From AC-37 sp036389835 (GTDB taxonomy: Bacteria; Actinomycetota; Thermoleophilia; Solirubrobacterales; Thermoleophilaceae), in the NCBI GenBank assembly GCA_036389835.1, contig DASVWC010000055.1, positions 10,074 through 74,073 of the forward strand: a DNA stretch of 64,000 bases. Reading direction: 5' to 3'. Within the stretch, counting starts at the first letter, position 1; each line of letters starts with the position of its first letter. The translations under genes and the position numbers were made by a program. Positions 18,296 through 26,577 of this stretch are shown piece after piece. Below the pieces are notes generated by a model, which saw only the letters and a program-made list of their open reading frames with translations, ran no database searches and was not told where the DNA came from.

Positions 18296-18976
18296 TCAGC
18301 TCGCGCTCGGCAGCGCGTAGAAGGCGACGACCGCGAAGTGGGCCGCGGCGGCCGCCAGCACGAGGGCGTGGAATATCTCGTGGTAGCCGAACACCGCGGG
18401 GCGCGGGTTCGGGCGCTGGGCGGCGTAGATCACGGCGCCGGCCGTGTAGAGCAGGCCGCCGCCCATCAGCAGGGCCACCCCGACGGCGCCCAGCCGCTGC
18501 GCCAGCTCGGGCATGGCGATGACCGCCACCCAGCCGAGGGCGACGTAGACCGTCGCGGTGACCCACTTCGGCGCGGTGGTCCAGACGAGGTTGAGCACGA
18601 TCCCGCCGAACGCCCCCGCCCAGACCGCGATCAGCACCGCCGTGGCGAGCGTCCCGTCGAGGACCAGCAGCGAGAAGGGCGTGTAGGTGCCCGCGATCAG
18701 CACGAAGATCATCGAGTGGTCGAGCCGGCGCATCCACGCGCGGGCGCGCGGGCGGCGCCAGTCGATGCGGTGGTAGGTGGCGCTGGTGGTCAGGAGGCCG
18801 GTGACGGCGACCGCGTAGATCAGCGCGGCCACGGTCGCCCTGCCGTTCGGTGCGGCGACCACGAGCGCGACCCCGAGCGGGATCGACACGAGCGCGCCGT
18901 ACATGTGCGACACGCCGCGCAGCCGCGGCTTGACCGCGCCCACCGCCCGCTCGACCGTCTGCTGCACCTCGCCCAC
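18296..18976 (-). CDS. Hemolysin III / PAQR-family membrane protein
   Basis: The 226-residue protein has seven membrane helices and the HlyIII/YqfA motifs: RGVSHMYGALVSIP at the first helix, SATYHRIDW, RRLDHSMIFVLIAGTYTPFSLLVL and GYHEIFHALVLAAAAAHF. The conserved His residues of the PAQR zinc site are present (SATYH, GYHEIFH). Bacterial members are probably membrane hydrolases and are not proven hemolysins. GTG 18976 fits the family start. It is divergent from the zinc operon. Confidence 0.88.
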   Translation of the reverse strand: MGEVQQTVERAVGAVKPRLRGVSHMYGALVSIPLGVALVVAAPNGRATVAALIYAVAVTGLLTTSATYHRIDWRRPRARAWMRRLDHSMIFVLIAGTYTPFSLLVLDGTLATAVLIAVWAGAFGGIVLNLVWTTAPKWVTATVYVALGWVAVIAMPELAQRLGAVGVALLMGGGLLYTAGAVIYAAQRPNPRPAVFGYHEIFHALVLAAAAAHFAVVAFYALPSAS

Positions 18977-19038
18977 GCTTGAGCCATACCCTCGCCGGCC
19001 GCCCGCGATACGTGCGATCGGCACGCGGCCGCGCCGGA

Positions 19039-19063
19039 GAAAACGCGAATCGTTATCGTTTTC
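19039..19063. promoter_or_regulatory. Candidate Zur operator upstream of the zinc operon
   Basis: An inverted repeat gaaaacg / cgttttc with an 11-nt spacer lies 6 nt before the first ATG. The AT-rich core contains the Fur-superfamily-like gataacg string on the complementary strand. A zur gene ends the operon, which supports autoregulation by zinc. Confidence 0.6.
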
Positions 19064-19069
19064 GCCGAC

Positions 19070-19903
19070 ATGCTCGACGCCTTCGACGCGCCGTACATGC
19101 AGCGGGCGCTCGTGGCGGCGCTGCTGCTCTCGATCCCGCTCGGCCTGCTCGGCACCTGGGTCGTGCTCCGCGGCCTCGCGTTCTTCGCGCACGCGGTCGG
19201 CGTCGCGACCTTCCCCGGCCTGGTGATCGGCACCGGCGTGCCGGCGATCGGCCCGTTCCTCGGCGCGCTCGCCGCGGCGGCGGCGTTCAGCGGCTCGGTG
19301 AGCGTGCTCGAGCGCGACGAGCGCGTTCGCGGCGGCGCCGTGACGGGGCTGGTGCTGTCCGCCGCCATGGCGCTCGGCTCCGTCCTGCTGGTCTCGGTGT
19401 TCGAGACCAGCGTTCCGGTCGAGGGGGTGCTGTTCGGCTCGCTGCTCGCGGTCGGCGAGCTCGACGTGCTGCGCGCCGCGCTGCTCGCGGTGGTGGCGGC
19501 GGCCGCGCTCGTGGCGCTCGGGCCGCGGCTGGCGGCCGGCACGTTCGACCGCTCCTGGGCCGGCCCGGCGGGCGCGCGCACCGCCGTCGTGGACGCCGCG
19601 CTGCTCGCCCTCGCCGCGCTCGCCGTCGTGGTCGCGCTTCCGGTCATCGGCTCGCTGCTGGTCTCGGGGATGCTCGTGGTCCCGGCCGCCACGGCTCGGC
19701 TGGTGAGTCGCGGCACCGGGGCGATGCTGGCGTGGTCGGTGGCGCTCACGGCGCTGTCACTCGCCGGTGGCCTGTGGATCGCGCACGCGCTCGACGCGCC
19801 GCCCGGCGGGGCGGCGGCCGGACTGGCCGGGGGGCTGTTCGCGGTCGCGTACGCGGTCGACGGGGCGCGCGCGCGGCGGCCCGCGGCGGAGGCGGCGGCG
19901 TGA
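19070..19903 (+). CDS. ABC-3 type metal permease (ZnuB-like)
   Basis: The 277-residue protein has about eight membrane helices and ABC-3 family features: GTWVVLRGLAFFAHAVGVATFPGLVIG near the N-terminus and VSVFETSVPVEGVLFGSLLAVG in the middle. It would form the transmembrane channel of a zinc or manganese importer. The next gene's GTG overlaps its stop. It is one of two permeases in the operon, the second being fused to the binding protein, so the channel may be a heterodimer. Confidence 0.88.
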   Translation: MLDAFDAPYMQRALVAALLLSIPLGLLGTWVVLRGLAFFAHAVGVATFPGLVIGTGVPAIGPFLGALAAAAAFSGSVSVLERDERVRGGAVTGLVLSAAMALGSVLLVSVFETSVPVEGVLFGSLLAVGELDVLRAALLAVVAAAALVALGPRLAAGTFDRSWAGPAGARTAVVDAALLALAALAVVVALPVIGSLLVSGMLVVPAATARLVSRGTGAMLAWSVALTALSLAGGLWIAHALDAPPGGAAAGLAGGLFAVAYAVDGARARRPAAEAAA

Positions 19904-19962
19904 GCGGCGGAAGCGGCGGCGTGAGCGGCGCTGGCGGCGGCGTGAGCGGCGGCCGCTTCTCC
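19900..19962 (+). repeat. Three 21-bp tandem repeats, each opening with GTG
   Basis: The unit gtgagcggcggaagcggcggc is present in three slightly diverged copies at 19900, 19921 and 19942. Each supplies an in-frame GTG start and a Ser/Gly-rich heptapeptide at the N-terminus of the ATPase. Confidence 0.85.
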
Positions 19963-20739
19963 CGCGACTCGCGAGCGGCCGCGGCGGTCGAGGTCGAGCG
20001 GCTCGGCGTCGCCTTCGGCGGCCGCCCGGCGCTCGCGGGCGTCTCGTTCTCGGTGCCGGCCGGCGCCCTCGTCGGCGTGCTCGGCCCCAACGGCGCCGGC
20101 AAGACGACGCTGCTGCGGGCGCTGCTCGGCGAGCTCCCGCACTCCGGCCGCGCCGCGATCCGCGGCCGCGCCGGCTATGTCCCGCAGCACACCGCCCCGC
20201 ACGAGGGCTTTCCGATCGACGCGCTCGGCGTCGTGCTCATGGGCCGCTATCCGCGGCTCGGCTGGCTGCGCCGCCCCGGCACCGCCGACCGCGAGCTCGC
20301 GCTCGAGCTGCTCGACCGCGTGGGCCTGCGCAACCACGCCCGGCGCCAGTTCAGCGCGCTCTCCGGCGGGCAGCGCCAGCGCGTGCTGGTGGCCCGCGCG
20401 CTCGCGCAGGAGGGCGACGTCCTGCTGCTCGACGAGCCGTTCACGGGGGTCGACGCCGTCTCCCACGACACGCTGCTGAGCGTGCTGCGGCAGCAGGCGG
20501 CCGCCGGTTCGGCCGTGCTCATGACCACCCACGACGTGGGCGAGGCCGGCCGGGTGTGCGACCGCCTGCTCGTGCTCAACCGGGAGCTGGTGGCCGAGGG
20601 CCCGACCGACGAGGTCTTCACTCCCGAGACGCTGCGGCGCGCGTACGGCGGCCAGGTGCTCGAGCTCGACGGCGGCACCGTCCTGCTCGACGAGGGCGTG
20701 CACCACCACGACTCTCCCGCCGATGGACTGGCTCACTGA
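19900..20739 (+). CDS. Metal ABC transporter ATPase (ZnuC-like)
   Basis: The ATPase is 279 residues from GTG 19900. It has Walker A GPNGAGKTT, Q-loop YVPQHTAP, ABC signature LSGGQRQRV, Walker B VLLLDEPF and the switch His in MTTHDV. It energises zinc uptake with the flanking permeases. Three in-frame GTG codons (19900, 19921, 19942) lie in a 21-bp tandem repeat encoding Ser/Gly, so the true start is uncertain. The 3' end overlaps the fused permease gene by 17 nt. Confidence 0.92.
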   Translation: MSGGSGGVSGAGGGVSGGRFSRDSRAAAAVEVERLGVAFGGRPALAGVSFSVPAGALVGVLGPNGAGKTTLLRALLGELPHSGRAAIRGRAGYVPQHTAPHEGFPIDALGVVLMGRYPRLGWLRRPGTADRELALELLDRVGLRNHARRQFSALSGGQRQRVLVARALAQEGDVLLLDEPFTGVDAVSHDTLLSVLRQQAAAGSAVLMTTHDVGEAGRVCDRLLVLNRELVAEGPTDEVFTPETLRRAYGGQVLELDGGTVLLDEGVHHHDSPADGLAH

Positions 20740-22420
20740 CCCCTGGTCGTCGGAGCTGATGCGCCGCGCGTTCGCCGAGGCGCTGCTCGTGGGCGCCGCC
20801 TGCGGCGCGCTCGGCTGCTTCGTGGTGGTGCGCGGGCTCGCGTTCCTCGGCGAGGCGATCGCGCACGTCCTGATCCTGGGAGCCGTGGTCGCGCTTCTGC
20901 TCGGCGGGCCCGTCGGCGTCGGCGCGTTCGCCGCCGCGGCGCTGGCGGTGTGGCTCGCGTCGGTCGTGTCCGCCGACCGCCGCTTCGCGCCCGACACGGC
21001 GATCGGGATCCTGCTGCCCTCCTTCTTCGGCCTCGCCGTGGTCCTGATCGCGCTGAGCGACGCCCGCCGCTCGCGGCTGGAGGACCTGCTGTTCGGCTCG
21101 ATCCTGAGCGTCGAGGGGCTCGACCTCGCGCTGGCCGCGACCGTCGCGGCGCTCGCCGCCGCCCTGGTCGCCGTCGCCGGCAAGGAGCTGGCGCTCGCGG
21201 CCTTCGACCGCCGGATGGCCGGCGCGATGGGCTACCGCCTGCGCGTGCTCGACCTCCTGCTGTTCGCCGCCGTGGCGCTCGCGGCGATCGTGGCCCTGCG
21301 CGCGGTGGGGAACGTGCTGGTGGCGGCGCTGCTGCTCGGCCCGCCGCTGATCGCGCGCCACCTGGCGCGCTCGTTCGCCGGCATGGTCGCCGCCGCGGCC
21401 GCCGTGGGCGCGGCGGCCGGGGTCGCTGGCCTCTACTGGAGCTGGCACATGGACGTGGGCGCCGGAGCCGCGATCGTGCTCGTGATCGCGGCGCTGTACG
21501 CGCTCGTGGCCGCCGCCTCGCTGGTGCTGCGGCGCGCCGCCGCCCGGCCGGTGGCCGCGGCGGCCGCGGCCACCGCGCTGCTGCTCGCGGGCTGCGGCGG
21601 CGGCGGCGGGGGCGACGGCTCCGGCGAGCTGCGGGTCGTCGCCACCACCATGCAGCTCGCCGACATGTCGCGCCAGGTCGGCGGCGACCTCGTGGAGGTG
21701 GACGGGATCCTCGGCCCCGACGCCGAGCCGCACGAGTACGAGCCGCGCCCGTCCGACGCCGAGGCGGTGGCCGATGCCGACGTGGTGATATCCAACGGCG
21801 GCGGCCTCGACGGCTGGCTCGGCGACCTGCTCGACAGCGCCGGCGGCGACGCGAAGCGCGTGGAGGCGACCGCCGGCATCGAGCGCACCGGCGGCGACCC
21901 CCACGTCTGGCACGACCCCGAGAACGCCAAGCGGATGGTCGGCCGGATCGAGGCGGCGCTGATCGACGCGCGCCCCGCCTCGGCGGCGCGCTTCCGCGCG
22001 AACGCCCAGTCCTACCGCGACCGGATCGACCGCATGGCGCGCTCGATCAGGGCGCTGTTCGCACCGATCCCGGCCGAGCGCCGCAAGCTCGTGACGAGCC
22101 ACGACTCCTTCGGCTACTTCGCGCGCGCGTACGGGGTCGAGGTCGTGGGCAGCGTGCTCCCCGGCCTGACCACCGACGCCGAGCCCTCCGGCGAGGCCAT
22201 CCGCCGCCTGGTCGACGACATCCGCCGCGCGAAGGTCGACACGATCTTCACCGAGGCGGCCGTGAACGCGAAGCTCGAGCGCCAGGTCGCCGGCGAGGCC
22301 GGCGCCCGCGTGGCGACCGACCTCTACGCCGACACGCTCGGCGCGGACGGCAGCGGCGCGGAAACGCTGGTCGACGCCGAGCTGCACAACGCCCGCGCGA
22401 TGGCGGAGGCGTGGCGGTGA
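20723..22420 (+). CDS. Fused metal ABC permease and ZnuA-type binding lipoprotein
   Basis: One 565-residue reading frame encodes two proteins. Residues 1-268 are an ABC-3 permease (CFVVVRGLAFLGEAIAH, LLFGSILSVEGLDLAL). Residues 268-565 are a ZnuA-like substrate-binding lipoprotein with its own signal peptide: LRRAAARPV, an Ala/Leu core and the lipobox LAGC (Cys291). Its zinc-binding histidines fall in DAEPHEYEPR, DPHVWHDP and VTSHDSFGYFA. No stop separates the parts. An in-frame GTG at 21524 would give a free lipoprotein. Either polyprotein processing or internal initiation is possible. The ATPase overlaps its start and zur overlaps its end. Confidence 0.9.
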   Translation: MDWLTDPWSSELMRRAFAEALLVGAACGALGCFVVVRGLAFLGEAIAHVLILGAVVALLLGGPVGVGAFAAAALAVWLASVVSADRRFAPDTAIGILLPSFFGLAVVLIALSDARRSRLEDLLFGSILSVEGLDLALAATVAALAAALVAVAGKELALAAFDRRMAGAMGYRLRVLDLLLFAAVALAAIVALRAVGNVLVAALLLGPPLIARHLARSFAGMVAAAAAVGAAAGVAGLYWSWHMDVGAGAAIVLVIAALYALVAAASLVLRRAAARPVAAAAAATALLLAGCGGGGGGDGSGELRVVATTMQLADMSRQVGGDLVEVDGILGPDAEPHEYEPRPSDAEAVADADVVISNGGGLDGWLGDLLDSAGGDAKRVEATAGIERTGGDPHVWHDPENAKRMVGRIEAALIDARPASAARFRANAQSYRDRIDRMARSIRALFAPIPAERRKLVTSHDSFGYFARAYGVEVVGSVLPGLTTDAEPSGEAIRRLVDDIRRAKVDTIFTEAAVNAKLERQVAGEAGARVATDLYADTLGADGSGAETLVDAELHNARAMAEAWR

Positions 22421-22848
22421 CGTGGCGCGAGCACACGGAGGCCGCCCTCCGCGACGCGGGCCACCGCTCCGGCAGCGGGCGGCGAGCCGTCATCGAGGTG
22501 CTCGACCGCCACAGCTGCCTGATGACGGCGAACGACATCCTCGCCGAGCTCCGGCGCGCGGACCGGAGGATCGGCTTCGCCACCGTCTACCGGGCGCTCG
22601 AGACGCTGAGCGAGCTCGGGCTCGTCCGGCGCGTCGACCCCGGCACGGGCAGCGCGGCGTACGAGCCGGTGGACCCCAGCGGCGACCACCACCACCACGT
22701 CGTGTGCGACCGCTGCGGCGACGTGGCCCCGTTCGAGGACGAGGCGCTCGAGCGGACGATCGAGCAGCTCAGCCTGCGGCTGGGGCGCACGATCGAGAGC
22801 CACGAGGTCGTGCTGCGCGGCCGCTGCGCGGACTGCCGCCCCGCCTGA
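22417..22848 (+). CDS. zur: Fur-family zinc uptake regulator
   Basis: The 143-residue regulator has the Fur winged helix (MTANDILAELRRADRRIGFATVYRALETLSELGLV), the metal site GDHHHHVVCDRCGDV and a second cysteine pair in LRGRCADCRPA that makes the structural zinc site. Its place at the end of a zinc ABC operon makes Zur the best choice among Fur paralogues. The start is GTG 22417 (or 22411), overlapping the transporter stop. It probably represses the operon through the inverted repeat at 19039-19063. Confidence 0.88.
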   Translation: MTWREHTEAALRDAGHRSGSGRRAVIEVLDRHSCLMTANDILAELRRADRRIGFATVYRALETLSELGLVRRVDPGTGSAAYEPVDPSGDHHHHVVCDRCGDVAPFEDEALERTIEQLSLRLGRTIESHEVVLRGRCADCRPA

Positions 22849-22887
22849 GCGCGCTCTCCGTCCGCGCCCAGCGCTCGAATACCGTCC

Positions 22888-23955
22888 ATGGACGAGCTCG
22901 CGGCGTACGAGCGCCGCTTTCGCAAGGCCGGGCTGCCGCTGTTCATCGAGGGCTACACGGCCGCGGAGGACGTCTTCAACCGGGCGATTCCGCTGCTCGG
23001 GCTCGTGTTCGTCGCGGAGCTCCTGGGCGCGATCGACCTCGACTGGGGCGTGGCCGCGAACGCGGCGGCCGCCGCGGGCGGCCTCGCGGTCCTGCTCGTG
23101 GCGGTCGGCCTCGTGAACCGCGCCGGCGGGCGCCCGTTCCTGTCGGTCCCGGAGCGGCTCGGCACGGTGGAGCTCGCCACGTTCGTGCTGGCTCCCGCGC
23201 TGCTCCCGCTGATCTTCGGCGGCCAGGTCGAGAGCGCGATCGTCACCGCCGCCGGCAACCTCGGCCTGCTGCTGGCGATCTACCTGGTCGTCGGCTACGC
23301 CCTCCCCGCGATCCTGCGCGAGGCGGCCGTCAGGCTCGTGCGCGAGCTGGCGACCGCCGTCATCTCGCTCACCCGGGCGCTGCCGCTGCTGCTGCTGTTC
23401 GCGGTCGTGCTGTTCGTGAACACCGAGATGTGGCAGGTCCTCTCGACCACCCCCTGGTCGCTGATGTGGCTGCTCGGCGGCCTGCTCGTGGCGCTCGGCA
23501 CCCTCTTCCTCGTGGCGCGGCTGCCGCAGGAGGTGCGCGACCTCGAGGCCGGTGCCGCCGACTGCCCGCCGCTCGACCGCCGCCAGCGGGTGAACGTCGG
23601 GCTCGTGGTGCTGATCACCCACGCCCTCCAGGTGATCGTGGTCGCGGCCGGCGTCGGCGCGTTCTTCGTGGTGTTCGGGGCGCTCGCGGTCGGGCCCGAG
23701 GTGCGCGAGTCGTGGATCGGCTCGACCGGCGACGCGCTGGTCACGCTCGACGTCCTCGGCGAGCGCGTGGCGGTCACCTCCGAGCTCCTGCGCGTCTCCG
23801 GCGGCATCGCCGCGGTCAGCGGCCTCTACTACGCGATCGCGGTGCTCACCGACTCGACCTACCGCGAGCAGTTCCTCGATCGCATGGGAGCCGAGATGCG
23901 CTCGACCTTCCGCGCCCGCGCGGAGTACCTCGCGCTGAGGGAGCGCCCGCGGTGA
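22888..23955 (+). CDS. Polytopic membrane protein of unknown function
   Basis: The 355-residue protein starts with a soluble segment (DELAAYERRFRKAGLPLFIEGY) and has about eight membrane helices, including LTRALPLLLLFAVVLFVNTEMW. A C-terminal cytoplasmic piece ends RARAEYLALRERPR. No family is recognised with confidence. Its stop overlaps the GTG of the next membrane gene, so the two are co-translated. It begins 39 bp after zur and may have its own promoter. Confidence 0.7.
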   Translation: MDELAAYERRFRKAGLPLFIEGYTAAEDVFNRAIPLLGLVFVAELLGAIDLDWGVAANAAAAAGGLAVLLVAVGLVNRAGGRPFLSVPERLGTVELATFVLAPALLPLIFGGQVESAIVTAAGNLGLLLAIYLVVGYALPAILREAAVRLVRELATAVISLTRALPLLLLFAVVLFVNTEMWQVLSTTPWSLMWLLGGLLVALGTLFLVARLPQEVRDLEAGAADCPPLDRRQRVNVGLVVLITHALQVIVVAAGVGAFFVVFGALAVGPEVRESWIGSTGDALVTLDVLGERVAVTSELLRVSGGIAAVSGLYYAIAVLTDSTYREQFLDRMGAEMRSTFRARAEYLALRERPR

Positions 23956-24392
23956 CGCGCTCGCGCGCCTTCCTCGCCGTGACGGGCGCGTTCTTCCTCG
24001 TGGCCTTCGCGATCCCGCTCTTCCTCGTCCCGTTCGAGTGGGCCGAGGCGTTCGGCTGGGACGTCGAGCGCACCGACGTCGGCTCGTACTTCGGCCGCTG
24101 CCTGGGCGCCGTGGCGGTGGCGATCAGCGGCCAGGCGCTCTGGGCCGCGCGCGCGCCGGAGCGTCACCGGCCGCTGTTCGACCTGCTGGCGATCGCGGCC
24201 GCGCTGCTGGCGATCGTCCACCTGCGCGGGCTGGTCGAGGAGTCACAGCCGTGGGTCGAGCACGCCGAGACCCTGATGTACGCCGGCTTCGCCGCCCTCG
24301 CCCTCTGGGCCAGGCCGCCTACCCGCCGAGCTCCTGGCGGAGGCTCGCGAACTCCTCTCGGAGAGCGGACAGGCCGGACTCCAGCTCCCTGA
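23952..24392 (+). CDS. Small four-helix membrane protein
   Basis: The 146-residue protein has about four hydrophobic helices (FLAVTGAFFLVAFAIPLFLV, LGAVAVAISGQALWAAR, LFDLLAIAAALLAIVHL, MYAGFAALALWA). Its final 28 residues are Arg/Pro/Gly-rich and read through the 3' end of the convergent yceH-like gene for 74 nt. The tail is probably an extension after loss of an earlier stop. No family is assigned. Confidence 0.62.
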   Translation: MTRSRAFLAVTGAFFLVAFAIPLFLVPFEWAEAFGWDVERTDVGSYFGRCLGAVAVAISGQALWAARAPERHRPLFDLLAIAAALLAIVHLRGLVEESQPWVEHAETLMYAGFAALALWARPPTRRAPGGGSRTPLGERTGRTPAP

Positions 24393-25029
24393 CCCGCGCG
24401 GTCAGGACGTCGAGGGGCTCGCCGGGCTCGTCCGGGGCGCCGGACGAGGATGCGTCCGCCACGAGCCCCGTCTGCGCCGCCTCGGCCTCCGGATCAGCCG
24501 CCACCGCCGGCTCCACCGGCCACGGCTGCGAGTCCGGCTCCTCGACCGCGTCGCCGCCGAGCGTGTGCCCGAAGCGATCCTCCTTCTGACCCGGCCGCCG
24601 GTGGCGGACGACCAGCTCGCGCTCGACCATCCGGGCGAGGGTCGCCTCCACGTCGCCGAGCGCGTCGAACGGGTGCAGCCGCTCGCTGCGCTGCTTCAGC
24701 TCGCCGGGCGTCTGCGGCCCGCGCAGCATCAGCACGCAGAGCAGCGCCAGCTCGTCGCGCGCGAGGCCCAGGGCCTCGTCGAGCAGGTGGCGGTACTTGG
24801 CGCTGCGGCTCCCCTGGCCGCTCGCGTAGCGGGTCCAGCCGCGCTGGCGCAGGCGCTGGAGGGCGTCCTTGATGGTCGCCTCGTCGTAGTCCACGACCGG
24901 GTCGCGGTTGGTGGACTGGTTGCAGGCCAGGCGGAGCGAGTTGAGCGTGAGCGGGTACTGGTCCGGCGTCGTGCGCTGCTTCTCGATCAGCGAGCCGAGG
25001 ACGCGGATCTCGACCGGCGACGGTTGCAT
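24319..25029 (-). CDS. YceH/DUF480 family protein with coiled-coil tail
   Basis: The 236-residue protein has the tandem winged-helix fold of YceH (DUF480): EIRVLGSLIEKQRTTPDQYPLTLNSLRLACNQSTNRDPV at the start and LCVLMLRGPQTPGELKQRSERLHPF in the second domain. After an acidic linker, the C-terminus is a short coiled coil (VLTARVRELESGLSALREEFASL). YceH proteins are widespread and their function is unknown, although DNA binding is plausible. The gene overlaps the convergent membrane gene. Confidence 0.87.
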   Translation of the reverse strand: MQPSPVEIRVLGSLIEKQRTTPDQYPLTLNSLRLACNQSTNRDPVVDYDEATIKDALQRLRQRGWTRYASGQGSRSAKYRHLLDEALGLARDELALLCVLMLRGPQTPGELKQRSERLHPFDALGDVEATLARMVERELVVRHRRPGQKEDRFGHTLGGDAVEEPDSQPWPVEPAVAADPEAEAAQTGLVADASSSGAPDEPGEPLDVLTARVRELESGLSALREEFASLRQELGG

Positions 25030-25050
25030 GCGCGCAACCTAGCGGGCGCC

Positions 25051-25917
25051 CTAGTTCGAGCCGCCCTGCCCCGCGCCGCCGGCCAGCTCCGTGAGGTCCT
25101 GCACGTCCCTCGCCGGCGGCGGCGCGACGTCGACCGGCGCGCCGAAGTCGAAGAACTCCATCGTCATCGAGAACTCGCCCTTCTTCTCCTGGCCGGGCAG
25201 GTCGAAGTCGTACTCGATGCGCACGCGCCGGACCAGGTCGTCGCCGCCGATCCAGAGCGTCATCGGGTAGCTGTCGTTGCCCGTCTGCTGGACGAGCTTC
25301 TCGACCGCCACGCGCGCCTGCTCGCGCTGCTCGGGCGGCAGCCGGTCGGGGTAGCGCCGGATGTCCACCTCGGCGCGGTACTTGGTCGTCGCGACGCCGC
25401 GCACGTCCTCCGACCCGAGCTTCTCCACGTCGCCGCCGACCGAGCGGATCTGGTCGATCATCTGGCGCGGGTCGTTGCCGCCGAGCTGGCCGAGCCGGCC
25501 GGGGTCGATACCGAGCGCCTGGCCGGCCTCCTTCACGTTCACGCGCAGCCACGGCTTCTTCGCCCCGAGCTGCTGCGCGGCCGCGGGCGTGCGCATGTAG
25601 ATCACCTCGCCCTCGAAGATCTGCTCGATCTTGCCGCCGCCGCCGAGCGCGCCGGCGGAGTCGAACAGCAGGTGACCGCGGCGGCGCTGCGGGTCGAGCG
25701 CCCCGCTGCCCTTCATCGGCAGCGCCTGGCCGGCGCCGGGCACCTCGTAGCTGCCGTCGATCGTGAGCTTGAAGCCGCCCGCCTCGTTGGTCGCCTCGGC
25801 GGCGTTGGCCACGGTCGAGAGCGGCACCGTGTCCTTGCCGCCGGCGAAGAGCAGCACGCCGCCCACGCCGAGGGCGACGAGCACGGCGACCAGGGGCAGG
25901 GCCAGGCGACGCGGCAC
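25051..25917 (-). CDS. LppX/LprG-like exported protein
   Basis: The 288-residue precursor begins with a basic N-terminus and hydrophobic segment (LALPLVAVLVALGVGGVLLF), followed by a beta-rich domain like the LppX_LprAFG lipid-carrier fold. It has no lipobox Cys, so it is membrane-anchored or secreted. It is clearly paralogous to the gene at 27082-27897: both share ANAAEATNEAGGFKL/AEAAEATSAAGGAKI and a GxxDPRQMxxQ-type motif. A TACGCT box 6 nt before the GTG suggests leaderless transcription. Confidence 0.7.
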   Translation of the reverse strand: MPRRLALPLVAVLVALGVGGVLLFAGGKDTVPLSTVANAAEATNEAGGFKLTIDGSYEVPGAGQALPMKGSGALDPQRRRGHLLFDSAGALGGGGKIEQIFEGEVIYMRTPAAAQQLGAKKPWLRVNVKEAGQALGIDPGRLGQLGGNDPRQMIDQIRSVGGDVEKLGSEDVRGVATTKYRAEVDIRRYPDRLPPEQREQARVAVEKLVQQTGNDSYPMTLWIGGDDLVRRVRIEYDFDLPGQEKKGEFSMTMEFFDFGAPVDVAPPPARDVQDLTELAGGAGQGGSN

Positions 25918-25956
25918 GGGTCGAGCGTAGCGACCGGACAGGGGCCCCGGCGCGCC

Positions 25957-26577
25957 TTAACCGTCCCGCAACGCGCCCTCCAGGGCGAGCAGGCGGGCCT
26001 TGCGCTCGAGGCCACCGGTGTAGCCGCCCATCCCGCCGCCGCTGCGCAGCACGCGGTGGCACGGGATCACTATCGGGATCGGGTTGGAGGCCAGCGCGTT
26101 GCCCGCGGCGCGCGACGCACGCGGGCTGCCCGCCGCGGCGGCCACCTCGCCGTACGTCGAGACCTTCCCGTACGGGATCCGTGCCGTGCGGCCGAGCACC
26201 TTCCGCGCGAACGGACCGAGCAGCGCGCGGTCGATCCTCACCTCGAACCGGCGGCGCTCGCCCTCGAAGTACTCGTCGAGCTCGCGGCGCAGGTCGTCGA
26301 GGCGGTCGGGCGCCTCGAGCACGCGCGGCGAGATCCGCGCCGCGAGCTCCTCGAGCGTCGTCTCGGCCGGGAACCAGTCGAGGTACGAGATCCGCACCAC
26401 CCCGCGCGGCGTGGCGGCGACCAGCAGCTCCCCCACCGGTGTCTCCAGCGTGGTGTAGGCCACGTCCACGAGGCGGTCTGCGGCCGCCCGCGCGGCGAAG
26501 CGCTCGAGCGCGCCGGCGGACAGCCCGCTCCCCCGTGCGGCCGCGGTGAGGCGGCCGGGCAGTCGCGGCTCGGTCAT
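25957..26577 (-). CDS. ogt: Methylated-DNA-protein cysteine methyltransferase
   Basis: The 206-residue enzyme removes alkyl groups from O6-alkylguanine in a suicide reaction. It contains the acceptor Cys in PIVIPCHRVLRSGGGMGGYTGG and the DNA-binding helix KVSTYGEVAAAAGSPRASRAAGNALASNP. The N-terminal part is longer than in minimal Ogt. Its ATG overlaps the stop of the ECF sigma factor gene, so repair enzyme and sigma factor are co-expressed. All active-site residues appear intact. Confidence 0.93.
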   Translation of the reverse strand: MTEPRLPGRLTAAARGSGLSAGALERFAARAAADRLVDVAYTTLETPVGELLVAATPRGVVRISYLDWFPAETTLEELAARISPRVLEAPDRLDDLRRELDEYFEGERRRFEVRIDRALLGPFARKVLGRTARIPYGKVSTYGEVAAAAGSPRASRAAGNALASNPIPIVIPCHRVLRSGGGMGGYTGGLERKARLLALEGALRDG

